Below, piece after piece: positions 9,011 through 18,125 of a stretch of 44,165 bases of DNA. The stretch is from the NCBI GenBank assembly GCA_043820025.1, contig JBDRED010000029.1, forward strand, positions 1-44,165, written 5' to 3'. Under the pieces are notes generated by a model that was not told where the DNA came from, did no database searches, and worked only from the letters and a program-made list of their open reading frames with translations. Positions within the stretch are counted from its first letter, which is position 1; every line of letters starts with the position of its first letter. This DNA is from JBDRED01 sp043820025 [NCBI: Elusimicrobiota bacterium] (GTDB lineage Bacteria > RUG730 > JBDRED01). The translations under genes were made by a program, and so were the position numbers.

Positions 9011-9838
9011 ATGAGAAATATTTTAGAACACATAGTTAATATAAAAAAACAGGAAATAGAATATTTGAAAAAATGTATGCCGTTAGAGTTTTTGCTTGAA
9101 ATGGCTCATCTTGTTCCCGGAGATAAAAGAGATTTTCTTTCCGCGGTTTCGAATAAGGATGAGATTAATGTAATAGCTGAGATCAAGAAATCTTCTCCTA
9201 CAAAAGGCGTTTTAAAGAAGGATATGGATATTCAGGCGTATGCCGCGCTTTATGAAAAGTCAGGAGCCTGCGCTATTTCAGTATTAACAGAGGAAACATT
9301 TTTTTCAGGGGATAAGGTTTATCTGCGTATTGTGCGCGATATGGTAAAAATCCCTGTGCTTAGAAAGGATTTTATTATTGATAGTTACCAGGTGCATGGT
9401 TCGCATGTATTAGGCGCTGACGCTATTCTGCTGATTGCTTCAATATTGAGCGATGATCAGCTTAAAGATTATTTAGCGTTAGCAAAAGAATATAAGATGT
9501 ATTGCCTTGTTGAGACGCATTCAAAGAAAGAGATAGAGCGCGCGGTCAAGGCCGGGGCAGTCATTATAGGCATCAATAATCGTAATCTTGTAGATTTTTC
9601 TGTTGATCTCTCTACTACTGAACAGCTCAAAAAATTTATTCCGGATGATAGAATAGTAGTGAGCGAGAGCGGAATTAATAATTACGATGATGTTGCGCGT
9701 CTTAAGGAATCAGGCGTGAATACAATACTAGTGGGCGAAACAATAATTAAAAGCAATGATCCGTATTTGAAGATAAGAGAGCTTCGCGGTTGTTTTAATG
9801 ATAATGACGATATGAAAAAAATAAAAAGGATGTGTTAA
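9011..9838 (+). CDS. trpC: Indole-3-glycerol phosphate synthase
   Basis: 275 residues from the ATG at 9011, which has AAGAGGA at a proper distance; an ATG five codons upstream at 8996 has no ribosome-binding site and is not preferred. The enzyme closes the indole ring from carboxyphenylamino-deoxyribulose phosphate. Diagnostic features are IAEIKKSSPTKG (about 55-66, with Glu57 and Lys59 in the catalytic region), VLRKDFIID, IIGINNRNL and VSESGI. It is a monofunctional TIM barrel; the isomerase TrpF is the separate next gene, 13 bases downstream. Confidence 0.95.
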   Translation: MRNILEHIVNIKKQEIEYLKKCMPLEFLLEMAHLVPGDKRDFLSAVSNKDEINVIAEIKKSSPTKGVLKKDMDIQAYAALYEKSGACAISVLTEETFFSGDKVYLRIVRDMVKIPVLRKDFIIDSYQVHGSHVLGADAILLIASILSDDQLKDYLALAKEYKMYCLVETHSKKEIERAVKAGAVIIGINNRNLVDFSVDLSTTEQLKKFIPDDRIVVSESGINNYDDVARLKESGVNTILVGETIIKSNDPYLKIRELRGCFNDNDDMKKIKRMC

Positions 9839-9851
9839 TAATTTTTAATTT

Positions 9852-10475
9852 ATGAAAGTAAAAATTTGCGGAATCACAAATACTGCGGATGCTCTTGCTT
9901 GTGTTGAGGCAGGCGCTGATATGTTGGGATTTATCATGTTCCCAAAGAGTGCTAGATATATTGAGAGAAGCGTTCTAAAAACCATAATTGATGAGCTTCC
10001 GGACAATGTGCTAAGGGTTGGGGTTTACGTCAATGAACCAATTGCGAATGTGCATGCTGATATTGAAAATGGATTTTTTGACATATTACAGTTTCACGGG
10101 TCAGAGACTCCGGATTATTGCGCGAAATTTGAGAATGAGGATGTGTTTAAGGCTATGCACATAATGAATGAAAAGGATTTGGGATTAATAGATTCTTATA
10201 AGGTGCAGGCTTTTGTTCTTGATTCGAAAACTGAAAAATTACCCGGAGGCACAGGCATTATATGCGACTGGTCTATGGCAAAGAAAGCGCAGGAAAAAGC
10301 AGGCTGCGTAATTTTATCAGGCGGATTAACGCAGTTCAATGTTGCAGAAGCTATTCAGACAGTTAATCCATATGGCGTTGATGTAAGCACCGGCGTTGAG
10401 AAGGAGCCCGGAATAAAGGATCACGATAAGATAAAGGAATTTATAAGAATAGCAAAGACAGCTTATAATGCATAG
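9852..10475 (+). CDS. trpF: Phosphoribosylanthranilate isomerase
   Basis: 207 residues, normal length. The N-terminal VKICGIT carries the catalytic Cys6; the Asp partner lies in the AFVLDSKTEKLPGGTG block and the phosphate-binding C-terminus in LSGGLT and VDVSTGVE. It performs the Amadori rearrangement between the TrpD and TrpC steps. Spacing is 13 bases from trpC and 9 bases to trpB, so it is a tight operon member. Confidence 0.95.
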   Translation: MKVKICGITNTADALACVEAGADMLGFIMFPKSARYIERSVLKTIIDELPDNVLRVGVYVNEPIANVHADIENGFFDILQFHGSETPDYCAKFENEDVFKAMHIMNEKDLGLIDSYKVQAFVLDSKTEKLPGGTGIICDWSMAKKAQEKAGCVILSGGLTQFNVAEAIQTVNPYGVDVSTGVEKEPGIKDHDKIKEFIRIAKTAYNA

Positions 10476-10484
10476 AGGTGTAAA

Positions 10485-11663
10485 ATGAAGACAGTTCCGA
10501 ATGTTAAAGGTTTTTTTGGCGAGTATGGCGGCAGATATATTCCTGAGACGCTAATAAACGCTGTTCTTGAATTAACGGAAAAATATCATAAAGCTAAGAA
10601 TGATAAAAAATTTAAAGCTGAATTAAATCATTATTTAACCACATATGTCGGCAGGCCTACGCCTCTATATTTCGCGAAACGTTTAACAGCCCTTTGCGGA
10701 GGAGCAAAGATTTATTTAAAAAGAGAAGACCTTGCGCATACAGGTTCGCATAAGATTAATAATACAATAGGTCAGGTTCTGCTTGCAAGGATGCTCGGTA
10801 AAACACGCGTTATTGCAGAGACAGGCGCAGGCCAGCATGGTGTTGCCACTGCTACGGCAGCAGCGCTTTTTGATATGGAGTGCGAGGTTTTTATGGGAGA
10901 TACAGACATTAAAAGGCAGAGGCTGAATGTTTTTCGTATGCAGATGCTTGGCGCTAAGGTCAGGCCTGTTTCATCAGGCACAAAGACTCTTAAAGACGCG
11001 TGCAATGAAGCGCTTCGCGACTGGGTGTCAACTGTAAAAAATACGCATTATGTAATTGGGTCAGTTGTAGGGCCTCATCCTTATCCGGTTATGGTTCGTG
11101 ATTTTCAGTCTGTCATAGGAAGGGAAGCAAAAAAACAGATAATAAAAATAGAAGGCAGAGTTCCGGATTACTGTGTTGCGTGTGTTGGCGGCGGCAGTAA
11201 TTCAATAGGATTGTTTTACCCATTTAGAAATGATAAAACAGAGTTGATTGGCGTTGAGGCAGGCGGCAAAGGGATCTCATCGGATTTACATGCTGCGACG
11301 CTGGTTAGGGGTAGTAAAGGCGTGCTTCACGGAAGCCTGAGTTATTTGCTCCAGGATGAATACGGACAAGTAAAGGATACTCATTCTGTTTCCGCAGGGC
11401 TTGATTATCCGGGCGTAGGGCCTGAGCACAGTTATTATAAGGATATGGGCAGGGCGAAATATGATTTTGTTACGGATAAAGAAGCGCTAAATGGATTTAG
11501 CGTATTGTGTAAAACCGAGGGTATTGTGCCTGCTCTTGAGTCAGCGCATGCTATAGCATATACATTAAAACTTGCGCCAAAGCTAAGTAAAAATAAAGTT
11601 ATAATAGTTAATCTCTCGGGCCGCGGCGATAAGGACGTGGAAACCGTTTTAAGTTTAACATAA
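10485..11663 (+). CDS. trpB: Tryptophan synthase beta subunit
   Basis: 392 residues with the pyridoxal phosphate lysine Lys90 in HTGSHKINN, the [11 protein letters not shown] catalytic Glu segment, and the phosphate-binding GGGSNS loop. Its length and the [10 protein letters not shown] start are those of the ordinary TrpB1 type that pairs with TrpA. The start has AGAGGTG upstream. It is followed by an 81-base gap holding a GGGACTGTCCC palindrome before trpA, the only loose junction in the operon. Confidence 0.97.
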   Translation: MKTVPNVKGFFGEYGGRYIPETLINAVLELTEKYHKAKNDKKFKAELNHYLTTYVGRPTPLYFAKRLTALCGGAKIYLKREDLAHTGSHKINNTIGQVLLARMLGKTRVIAETGAGQHGVATATAAALFDMECEVFMGDTDIKRQRLNVFRMQMLGAKVRPVSSGTKTLKDACNEALRDWVSTVKNTHYVIGSVVGPHPYPVMVRDFQSVIGREAKKQIIKIEGRVPDYCVACVGGGSNSIGLFYPFRNDKTELIGVEAGGKGISSDLHAATLVRGSKGVLHGSLSYLLQDEYGQVKDTHSVSAGLDYPGVGPEHSYYKDMGRAKYDFVTDKEALNGFSVLCKTEGIVPALESAHAIAYTLKLAPKLSKNKVIIVNLSGRGDKDVETVLSLT

Positions 11664-11685
11664 GAGATCGAAAAAACTAATCACC

Positions 11686-11714
11686 GGGACTGTCCCTGAA
11701 TAGGGACTGTACCC
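11686..11714. repeat. GGGACTGTCCC-type palindromic repeat between trpB and trpA
   Basis: GGGACTGTCCC at 11686-11696 and a second near-palindrome, GGGACTGTACCC, at 11703-11714, separated by TGAATA. The unit looks like a dispersed mobile palindrome that landed inside the operon, which explains the widened trpB-trpA gap and the odd sequence context just ahead of trpA. No transposase is present nearby. Confidence 0.6.
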
Positions 11715-11744
11715 TCTGAGATGAGGGGGGAATATTTAAAATTT

Positions 11745-12542
11745 ATGAATAGAATAAATAAGATGTTTACAAAACTTTTGGAAGAAAAAAGAAAGGGCGT
11801 TTTCCCTTTTATCGTCGGAGGATATCCGGATATTAAAACAACAGGAGATCTTATAAGAGTTTTATCCGAATCAGGAGCGGATCTTCTTGAGATAGGAGTT
11901 CCATTTTCTGATCCTGTGGCAGACGGCCCTGTTATACAGGAAGCGTCTCACGAGGCTTTATTAAGAGGCGTAAATATAGAAGATTTATTCACGGTAGTCG
12001 AACACGCTCGAAAGAAAACCGGGATTCCGATTGTTTTTATGAGTTATTACAATCCGATTTTATCATTTGGCCTTGAGAAGACAGCAAAGCGGGCAAAGGA
12101 AGCAGGCGTTGACGGGTTTATTGTGCCGGATCTTCCGCCTGAAGATGGAGAAAAATTTGAAAAAATTCTAAAGAAAAACGGAATAAACTGCATATATCTT
12201 TTGACGATTAACAGTTCAAAACAAAGAATTAAACTTATATCCAAGAGGAGCAGCGGGTTTATATATTTAGTATCCAGGCTTGGCGTTACCGGAATGTCGG
12301 AGATAGAGCCGGAGCCAATAAAGGATACCGTTAAAGAGATTAAAAAATATTCCAATATTCCAATTGCTGTTGGTTTTGGAGTTTCAACCCCGGCGCAGGC
12401 AAAGGATGTATCCAATATTGCGGATGCTGTGATAATTGGCAGCGCAATCGTTAAAACCATTAGGTCAGCGAAGAAAGCCAATATTCTTAGTGAGACTTCG
12501 AAGTTTGTTGCAAAGATTGCCGGATCTGTTCATTCAAAATAG
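11745..12542 (+). CDS. trpA: Tryptophan synthase alpha subunit
   Basis: 265 residues from the ATG at 11745. The open frame extends to an ATG at 11721, but that start lies against the inserted palindrome and lacks a ribosome-binding site; from 11745 the N-terminus aligns with the enterobacterial protein and the catalytic residues fall at Glu49 (LEIGVPFSDP) and Asp60 (VADGP), the classical numbering. A G-rich stretch (11723-11730) lies 14 bases upstream, rather far for a ribosome-binding site. The enzyme splits indole-glycerol phosphate to indole for TrpB. Last gene of the operon; no clear terminator follows. Confidence 0.94.
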   Translation: MNRINKMFTKLLEEKRKGVFPFIVGGYPDIKTTGDLIRVLSESGADLLEIGVPFSDPVADGPVIQEASHEALLRGVNIEDLFTVVEHARKKTGIPIVFMSYYNPILSFGLEKTAKRAKEAGVDGFIVPDLPPEDGEKFEKILKKNGINCIYLLTINSSKQRIKLISKRSSGFIYLVSRLGVTGMSEIEPEPIKDTVKEIKKYSNIPIAVGFGVSTPAQAKDVSNIADAVIIGSAIVKTIRSAKKANILSETSKFVAKIAGSVHSK

Positions 12543-12689
12543 TGTTCTCGACTGAGAAATGAATAATATTTGTCTTTTCTTGCCAATTATGTTAAACTCA
12601 TTAAATTCAGTTTATTCCTAAAAAATTAATCAAAAAAATAACGTATCGCAAGATGATATACGCCATACGCTAAAAAGGGAGGAAAGAAT

Positions 12690-15600
12690 ATGAGTCGCAA
12701 AATGGTGCCATATGATGGAAACAGCGCGGTTGCGCATGTAGCGCATGCTACAAATGAAGTAATAGCTATATATCCTATCACGCCTTCGTCAAATATGGGC
12801 GAGATAAGTGATGAAAAGTCGGCAAACGGCGAAAAAAATATTTGGGGAACAGTTCCAAAGGTTGTGGAGCTTCAATCAGAGGCAGGCGCTGCAGGCGCGG
12901 TTCATGGAGCATTGGCTGCAGGTTCGCTGGCAACGACATTTACAGCTTCTCAAGGCCTTTTATTAATGATTCCGAATATGTACAAGATAGCAGGAGAGCT
13001 GACGGCAACGGTATTTCATATTGCGGCAAGGTCAATAGCATGTCAGGCTTTATCAATATTTGGAGATCATAGCGATGTTATGGCGTGCAGGCAGACGGGC
13101 TGGGCAATGCTTGCTTCAAGCAGTGTTCAGGAAGCAATGGATTTTGCGCTTATTGCGCAGGCGGCTACATTAGAATCCAGGGTTCCGTTCCTGCATTTTT
13201 TTGAAGGATTCAGGGTTTCTCATGAAATACAAAAAATTGAAGAGCTTACATTTGACGATATGAGGGCTATGATAGACGATAAATCGGTTAAGGCGCATAA
13301 GGACAGAGGCCTTAATCCGGAAAGGCCGGTAATAAGAGGCACCTCTCAAAATCCCGATGTGTATTTTCAAGGTAGAGAGAGCGTTAATAAATATTATAAC
13401 GCGTGCCCGGCGATTGTGCAAAAAACAATGGATAAATTCGCAAAGCTTTCAGGCCGCAAATACAAATTATTTGATTATGTCGGAGCTCCGGACGCTGAAA
13501 GAATAATTATAGCTATGGGTTCAGGCACAGAGGTTATACATGAGACAGTAGACTATTTAAATAAAAAAGGCGAAAAGGTTGGTTTAGTAAAAGTAAGGCT
13601 TTTCAGGCCTTTTGACGTTAGCGCATTAGCCGGCGTTATTCCCGCATCTGTTAAAAAGATATCTGTTTTAGACAGAACAAAGGAGCCGGGTTCGTTAGGC
13701 GAGCCGTTATACGAGGATGTTAGAACAGCCATAGGCGAAGCTATTGAAAATAAGGAAGGAAAACTTTCTTCTTATCCTGCTATTGTCGGCGGAAGATTTG
13801 GGCTGGGATCTGCTGAGTTTACTCCTGCAATGGCTAAAGCTGTATTTGATAATTTATCGCAAGCCAAGCCTAAAAATCATTTCACAATCGGTATAAATGA
13901 TGATGTGTCAGGAACAAGTCTTGAGTATGACAAGAAATTGTCTATAGAAGGAGAGGATACTTACAGAGCGATGTTTTACGGGTTAGGTTCTGACGGCACA
14001 GTCGGCGCGAATAAAAACTCAATCAAAATAATCGCTGATGAAACTAATAATTATACGCAGGGCTATTTTGAATATGATTCAAAAAAAGCGGGCGCTGTCA
14101 CGGTTTCTCATCTAAGGTTTGGCAAGGATGTAATAAGAAGCCCGTATCTGATAACATCAGCTAATTTTGTCGCATGCCATAATTTTTCGTTCCTTGAGAA
14201 ATATGACATGCTAAAAAATCTTGAGATTGGCGGAATATTCCTGCTAACCTCTTCATACAATAAAAATGAGGTGTGGGATAAGATTCCAAACAGAGTAAAA
14301 AAAGATTTAGTCACAAAAAAGATTAAGTTCTTTGTTATAGACGCAAATAAGATAGCTGAAGAGATTGGCCTTGGTTCGCGCATTAATGTAATCATGCAGA
14401 CAGCGTTCTTTAAAATATCCAAGGTTATTGACGATAAAGTAGCTATTGAAGCTATTAAAAAAGCTATAAAAAAGACCTATGGGAATAAAGGCGAAAAGAT
14501 TGTAAATATGAATATTGACGCAGTTGAAAAAGGAATAAGCGCGATTGAAGAGGTTCAAGTGCCTGCAGTTTTTGAAGGCAAGGCGGAAGATATAAAGGTT
14601 GTTCCGGATTCTGCTCCTGAATTTGTAAAAAATGTAACTGCGAAAATAATGATGAAAGAGGGCGAGAGCGTAAAGGTATCGGAAATGCCTAATGACGGAA
14701 CATGGCCTGTAGGCACTACTCAGTATGAAAAGAGAAATATTGCTATCACAATACCTGAATGGGGGCCTGATACATGTATTCAGTGCGGAAGGTGCAGCCT
14801 TGTCTGCCCGCATGCCGCCATAAGAATGAAGATGTACGACGCAGGCGAACTTAAAAACGCTCCAAAGAGCTTTAAATCATCTGACGCAAAAGGCACAAAG
14901 GCTGAAAATAAAAAGGTTACAGTGCAGGTAGCTCCTGAGGACTGCACAGGCTGCGGCACATGCGTGCATACATGCCCAGTGAAGGATAAAGGCGCGCTTA
15001 AGATGGTACTGCAGGCTCCGCTCAGAGAACAGGAAGCAAAGAATTATGAATTCTTCTTAAGTATCCCTGAGACGGATCCGGTGTTATTTAATAGAAATAC
15101 ATTAAAGGGTTCGCAGTTTATAAAACCGTTGTTTGAATATTCGGGCGCATGCGCGGGCTGTGGTGAAACTCCATATGTTAAACTGTTGACACAGCTTTTT
15201 GGAGATAGAACAATTATTGCAAACGCTACGGGTTGTTCGTCAATATACGGCGGTAATCTTCCTACAACGCCATACTGCACGCGTAACGATGGACGCGGGC
15301 CTGCTTGGGTAAACTCGCTGTTTGAGGATAATGCTGAGATGGCATACGGCATGAGGCTTACTGTAGATAAATCAACGGAATATGCGAATGAGCTTGCAGA
15401 TAGAATTCTAAATGGCTCAGGCTGTGATGATGCGAAAGAGATGATTAAAACTATTAGAGGTATTGACCAAAAAACACAGGAAGGCATTGAGCTCGTGAGA
15501 AAGAGCGTTGTTGAGCTTAAGAAAAAATTAGAAAAATGCGACTGCGACGACTGCAGACAGCTTTTAAATGTTGCGGATTATTTTATAAAGAGATCAGTAT

Positions 15601-16232
15601 GGGCGCTTGGCGGCGACGGATGGGCGTATGATATTGGTTATGGCGGCTTAGACCATGTGCTTGCTTCAGGAGCTAATGTAAATATTTTAGTTCTTGATAC
15701 TGAGGTATATTCAAATACAGGCGGCCAGGCGTCAAAGTCAACGCCATTAGGCGCTGTTGCAAAGTTTGCGGCGTCAGGGAAGCGTATAGGTAAAAAAGAT
15801 ATGGCAATGATTGCAATGTCTTATGGATATATTTATGTGGCAAAGGTTGCTATGGGCGCTGATCCAAACCAAGTTGTTAAGGCGTTTATCGAGGCTGAGC
15901 AGTATGACGGCCCGTCAATAATTCTTGCATATTCGCATTGTATTGCGCATGGAATCAACATGACAGAAGGAATGGATGAGCAAAAGAATGCTGTAGCGAG
16001 CGGGCATTGGCCGCTTTTAAGATACAATCCTGCGCTTGCTTTAGAGGGCAAGAATCCATTAGTATTAGACAGCAAGGCGCCGACTATGACAATCGCTGAG
16101 TATGCTTCTCATGAAAATAGATATAGAGTCCTTCAGAAGTCTGATCCCGAAACAGCTAAGAAATTAATGGATCAGGCTGACAAACAGGCAAAAGCAAGAT
16201 ATGACATGTACAAAAAAATGTCAGAGATGTAA
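12690..16232 (+). CDS. nifJ: Pyruvate:ferredoxin (flavodoxin) oxidoreductase, single-chain
   Basis: 1180 residues, the usual size for the homodimeric single-chain enzyme that oxidises pyruvate to acetyl-CoA and reduces ferredoxin or flavodoxin. In order: the N-terminal domain with YPITPSS; the central domain; a two-cluster ferredoxin insert with CIQCGRCSLVCP starting at Cys696 and CTGCGTCVHTCP starting at Cys752; then the thiamine-binding domain with CAGCGETPY, NATGCSSIYGG and GDGWAYDIGYGG. The start has AGGGAGGAAAG. It is transcribed alone: a weak promoter candidate (TTGCCA at 12580, TAAATT at 12602) lies in the 147-base gap after trpA, and a strong terminator follows. It marks an anaerobic lifestyle. 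Confidence 0.97.
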   Translation: MSRKMVPYDGNSAVAHVAHATNEVIAIYPITPSSNMGEISDEKSANGEKNIWGTVPKVVELQSEAGAAGAVHGALAAGSLATTFTASQGLLLMIPNMYKIAGELTATVFHIAARSIACQALSIFGDHSDVMACRQTGWAMLASSSVQEAMDFALIAQAATLESRVPFLHFFEGFRVSHEIQKIEELTFDDMRAMIDDKSVKAHKDRGLNPERPVIRGTSQNPDVYFQGRESVNKYYNACPAIVQKTMDKFAKLSGRKYKLFDYVGAPDAERIIIAMGSGTEVIHETVDYLNKKGEKVGLVKVRLFRPFDVSALAGVIPASVKKISVLDRTKEPGSLGEPLYEDVRTAIGEAIENKEGKLSSYPAIVGGRFGLGSAEFTPAMAKAVFDNLSQAKPKNHFTIGINDDVSGTSLEYDKKLSIEGEDTYRAMFYGLGSDGTVGANKNSIKIIADETNNYTQGYFEYDSKKAGAVTVSHLRFGKDVIRSPYLITSANFVACHNFSFLEKYDMLKNLEIGGIFLLTSSYNKNEVWDKIPNRVKKDLVTKKIKFFVIDANKIAEEIGLGSRINVIMQTAFFKISKVIDDKVAIEAIKKAIKKTYGNKGEKIVNMNIDAVEKGISAIEEVQVPAVFEGKAEDIKVVPDSAPEFVKNVTAKIMMKEGESVKVSEMPNDGTWPVGTTQYEKRNIAITIPEWGPDTCIQCGRCSLVCPHAAIRMKMYDAGELKNAPKSFKSSDAKGTKAENKKVTVQVAPEDCTGCGTCVHTCPVKDKGALKMVLQAPLREQEAKNYEFFLSIPETDPVLFNRNTLKGSQFIKPLFEYSGACAGCGETPYVKLLTQLFGDRTIIANATGCSSIYGGNLPTTPYCTRNDGRGPAWVNSLFEDNAEMAYGMRLTVDKSTEYANELADRILNGSGCDDAKEMIKTIRGIDQKTQEGIELVRKSVVELKKKLEKCDCDDCRQLLNVADYFIKRSVWALGGDGWAYDIGYGGLDHVLASGANVNILVLDTEVYSNTGGQASKSTPLGAVAKFAASGKRIGKKDMAMIAMSYGYIYVAKVAMGADPNQVVKAFIEAEQYDGPSIILAYSHCIAHGINMTEGMDEQKNAVASGHWPLLRYNPALALEGKNPLVLDSKAPTMTIAEYASHENRYRVLQKSDPETAKKLMDQADKQAKARYDMYKKMSEM

Positions 16233-16270
16233 GATATTTAATAGATAGATAAATGGTTAAAACCGGACAA

Positions 16271-16309
16271 ACGCCCCTTGTGACACATTAGTCGCAAGGG
16301 GCGTTTTTT
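16271..16309 (+). terminator. Strong intrinsic terminator after nifJ
   Basis: ACGCCCCTTG (16271-16280) pairs with CAAGGGGCGT (16295-16304); the stem continues inward through TGAC/GTCG with one wobble to a 6-base loop, about 14 pairs in all. Six T follow from 16304. Confidence 0.93.
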
Positions 16310-16316
16310 AATAAGG

Positions 16317-16381
16317 TATATATGAAAAACAGGGTATAATATATGAGTTATATATGAAAATACTGGGGGTATATATAGAAA
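16317..16381. repeat. Imperfect 32-bp direct repeat upstream of abiE
   Basis: Two units starting TATATATGAAAA at 16317 and 16349 (period 32), each followed by an ACnGGG-type segment and an AT-rich tail, with a degenerate third partial unit after 16381. AbiEi antitoxins are known to repress their own promoter, so this could be the operator, but it lies about 40 bases upstream of the promoter. Confidence 0.45.
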
Positions 16382-16420
16382 TATAGGGTCATATGTAAAA
16401 AATATTGGATAATTAATCTA

Positions 16421-16449
16421 TTGACAAAGGCAAGCCAAGTAATTATATT
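16421..16449 (+). promoter_or_regulatory. Promoter of the abiE pair
   Basis: TTGACA (16421-16426) and TATATT (16444-16449) with a 17-bp spacer, about 40 bases before the abiEi start codon. Confidence 0.75.
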
Positions 16450-16487
16450 ATTAATTGTTAACAAAAAAGCACTAATAAGGGTGAAAT

Positions 16488-17255
16488 ATGAAACAGAAAA
16501 TAATAAGATCGTTGTCTCCTAAAGAGGTGGATTTATTGAGCCGGCTGGAATTTGAAGGGAAAGCGGTTTATACTAAAGAAGAGTTGGTATCATTTTGTAA
16601 AGATAAACAACAAGGCCAATATCTTATTAAAAAATTACTTGAAAAGAAAAGGCTAAAAAAAATTATAAAAAATACATACTTTGTTATTCCAATCAAAGCT
16701 CCACAAGGTAAATGGATGCCTAATGAATATGTTATTGCAAAAATTCTAGTCAAAGACTCAAACTATTATATTGGTTATTCTAGTGTATTTAACTCTTATG
16801 GATTTACAGAACAAGTCGCTCAAATGATTTATGTAATAAATGATAAATATTCTTTCAGCAAAATAATAAATGGAATAAAGTTTAAAGCTGTTAAGGTTAA
16901 ATCAAAAAAAATATATGGTTTAGATACTAGAGTAATCGGTGGGGAAAATATTTCTTTTCCATCAAAAGAAAGAGCATTAATCGACGCGTTCGAGTTCTAT
17001 AATACTGCTAAAGCAGAGGCTATATTAGTTAATCAGTTTAAAAAAATAAACATTGAAACACTTATTGATTATGTATCATTGTATCCTGTGCAAATTGTTC
17101 GTAGACGCATGGGGTATTTTCTTGAAAAACTTAAGGTGCCTAAAAAAACGCTAAATAAAATTGATGTAGGAAAGTCCGGATATTCTTTTTTGCGCGATAA
17201 TGATGTAAAAAAGGGGGCTATTAATAAGAGATGGAGAGTGATAGTTAATGGATAG
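16488..17255 (+). CDS. abiEi: AbiEi family antitoxin (type IV toxin-antitoxin)
   Basis: 255 residues. An N-terminal winged-helix region (about 10-65, including a recognition-helix-like lysine-rich stretch) is followed by the AbiEi core with YIGYSSVFNSYGFTEQ and the FPSKERALIDAF segment typical of the family. In known systems AbiEi counteracts the AbiEii nucleotidyltransferase and represses the operon through its winged helix. The start has AAGGGTG upstream. It overlaps the toxin gene by 8 bases. The pair sits between housekeeping genes (nifJ and miaB) and is more AT-rich than both, consistent with acquisition. Confidence 0.85.
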   Translation: MKQKIIRSLSPKEVDLLSRLEFEGKAVYTKEELVSFCKDKQQGQYLIKKLLEKKRLKKIIKNTYFVIPIKAPQGKWMPNEYVIAKILVKDSNYYIGYSSVFNSYGFTEQVAQMIYVINDKYSFSKIINGIKFKAVKVKSKKIYGLDTRVIGGENISFPSKERALIDAFEFYNTAKAEAILVNQFKKINIETLIDYVSLYPVQIVRRRMGYFLEKLKVPKKTLNKIDVGKSGYSFLRDNDVKKGAINKRWRVIVNG

Positions 17256-18102
17256 GGAAAAGCTTCAAAGAACAATACCTTTTATTGCGGAAAAAAATAA
17301 ATTTAGATTAGAAACTATTGAAAAAGATTATTATTTAACTTTAATACTAAATAGCATTACTACACATTTAAGCGACAAGATTATTTTTAAGGGGGGTACA
17401 TTATTAAATAAGGTATATCTGGGTTATCATAGATTAAGTGAAGATTTAGATTTTTGCTTTTTTAGTACGACAAATATTAAAACACGAGCTCAGCGTTCTC
17501 GGGCCGTAGCCCCAATACGAAAGAAAATGAGAGAATTTCTAAATTATTTAAATTTAAAAAGTGATCAGATTGAAGGAATAGGATTTAATAATTCGACTCA
17601 GTATGTGTTTAATATATTTTATCCGTCCTTTGTTACCGGCCAAGAAGACAAAATAAAGTTAGAAATCTCAATTAGGCAAAATCCTGTTGAGAAGCCAATA
17701 TATAATACTATTAAACATTTTTATCAAGACCCTTTTTCGGGTAAGGATTTGATTCCGAGAAATAAGGTATTATCTTTAACCTATAATGAGACTGTTGCAG
17801 AAAAGTTAAAAGCTGCAATTACACGAAAGAATATAGCAATTCGGGATTATTATGATCTGTGGTTTCTTTCAGAACAAAAATTTGATTTTGAGAATCCACA
17901 ATTTATTTCAATATTTAAAACAAAGCTTGAAGAAGAAAATTATAGAAATAACTTTTCCTATAATTTTGGGCTAAACGAAGATTCAATAAATTCGCTATAT
18001 GAACAAGTGAAAACAGAACTTATTCCGGTTATTCGCACAGGAGAGAGGTTTGATCTAAATATGGTCTTTCGAAGATTTAATAAAATAATGAAAAATCTAT
18101 AA
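17248..18102 (+). CDS. abiEii: AbiEii/AbiGii family nucleotidyltransferase toxin
   Basis: 284 residues. The polymerase-beta-like nucleotidyltransferase signature is intact: KGGT at 48-51 and SEDLDF at 64-69, providing the two catalytic Asp residues. The LTYNETVAEKLKAA and IRDYYDLW segments are characteristic of the C-terminal half. Known members modify or block translation factors or tRNA when not held in check by AbiEi. Overlapping starts with the antitoxin imply coupled expression. Both active-site motifs are present, so the toxin is probably functional. Confidence 0.88.
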   Translation: MDREKLQRTIPFIAEKNKFRLETIEKDYYLTLILNSITTHLSDKIIFKGGTLLNKVYLGYHRLSEDLDFCFFSTTNIKTRAQRSRAVAPIRKKMREFLNYLNLKSDQIEGIGFNNSTQYVFNIFYPSFVTGQEDKIKLEISIRQNPVEKPIYNTIKHFYQDPFSGKDLIPRNKVLSLTYNETVAEKLKAAITRKNIAIRDYYDLWFLSEQKFDFENPQFISIFKTKLEEENYRNNFSYNFGLNEDSINSLYEQVKTELIPVIRTGERFDLNMVFRRFNKIMKNL

Positions 18103-18125
18103 TTCAAACATAGGATATCCAGCTT

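Noticed and set aside
14307-14813. 168-codon minus-strand open frame within nifJ
   Set aside because: Antisense shadow of a highly conserved gene, with no start signal or family features.
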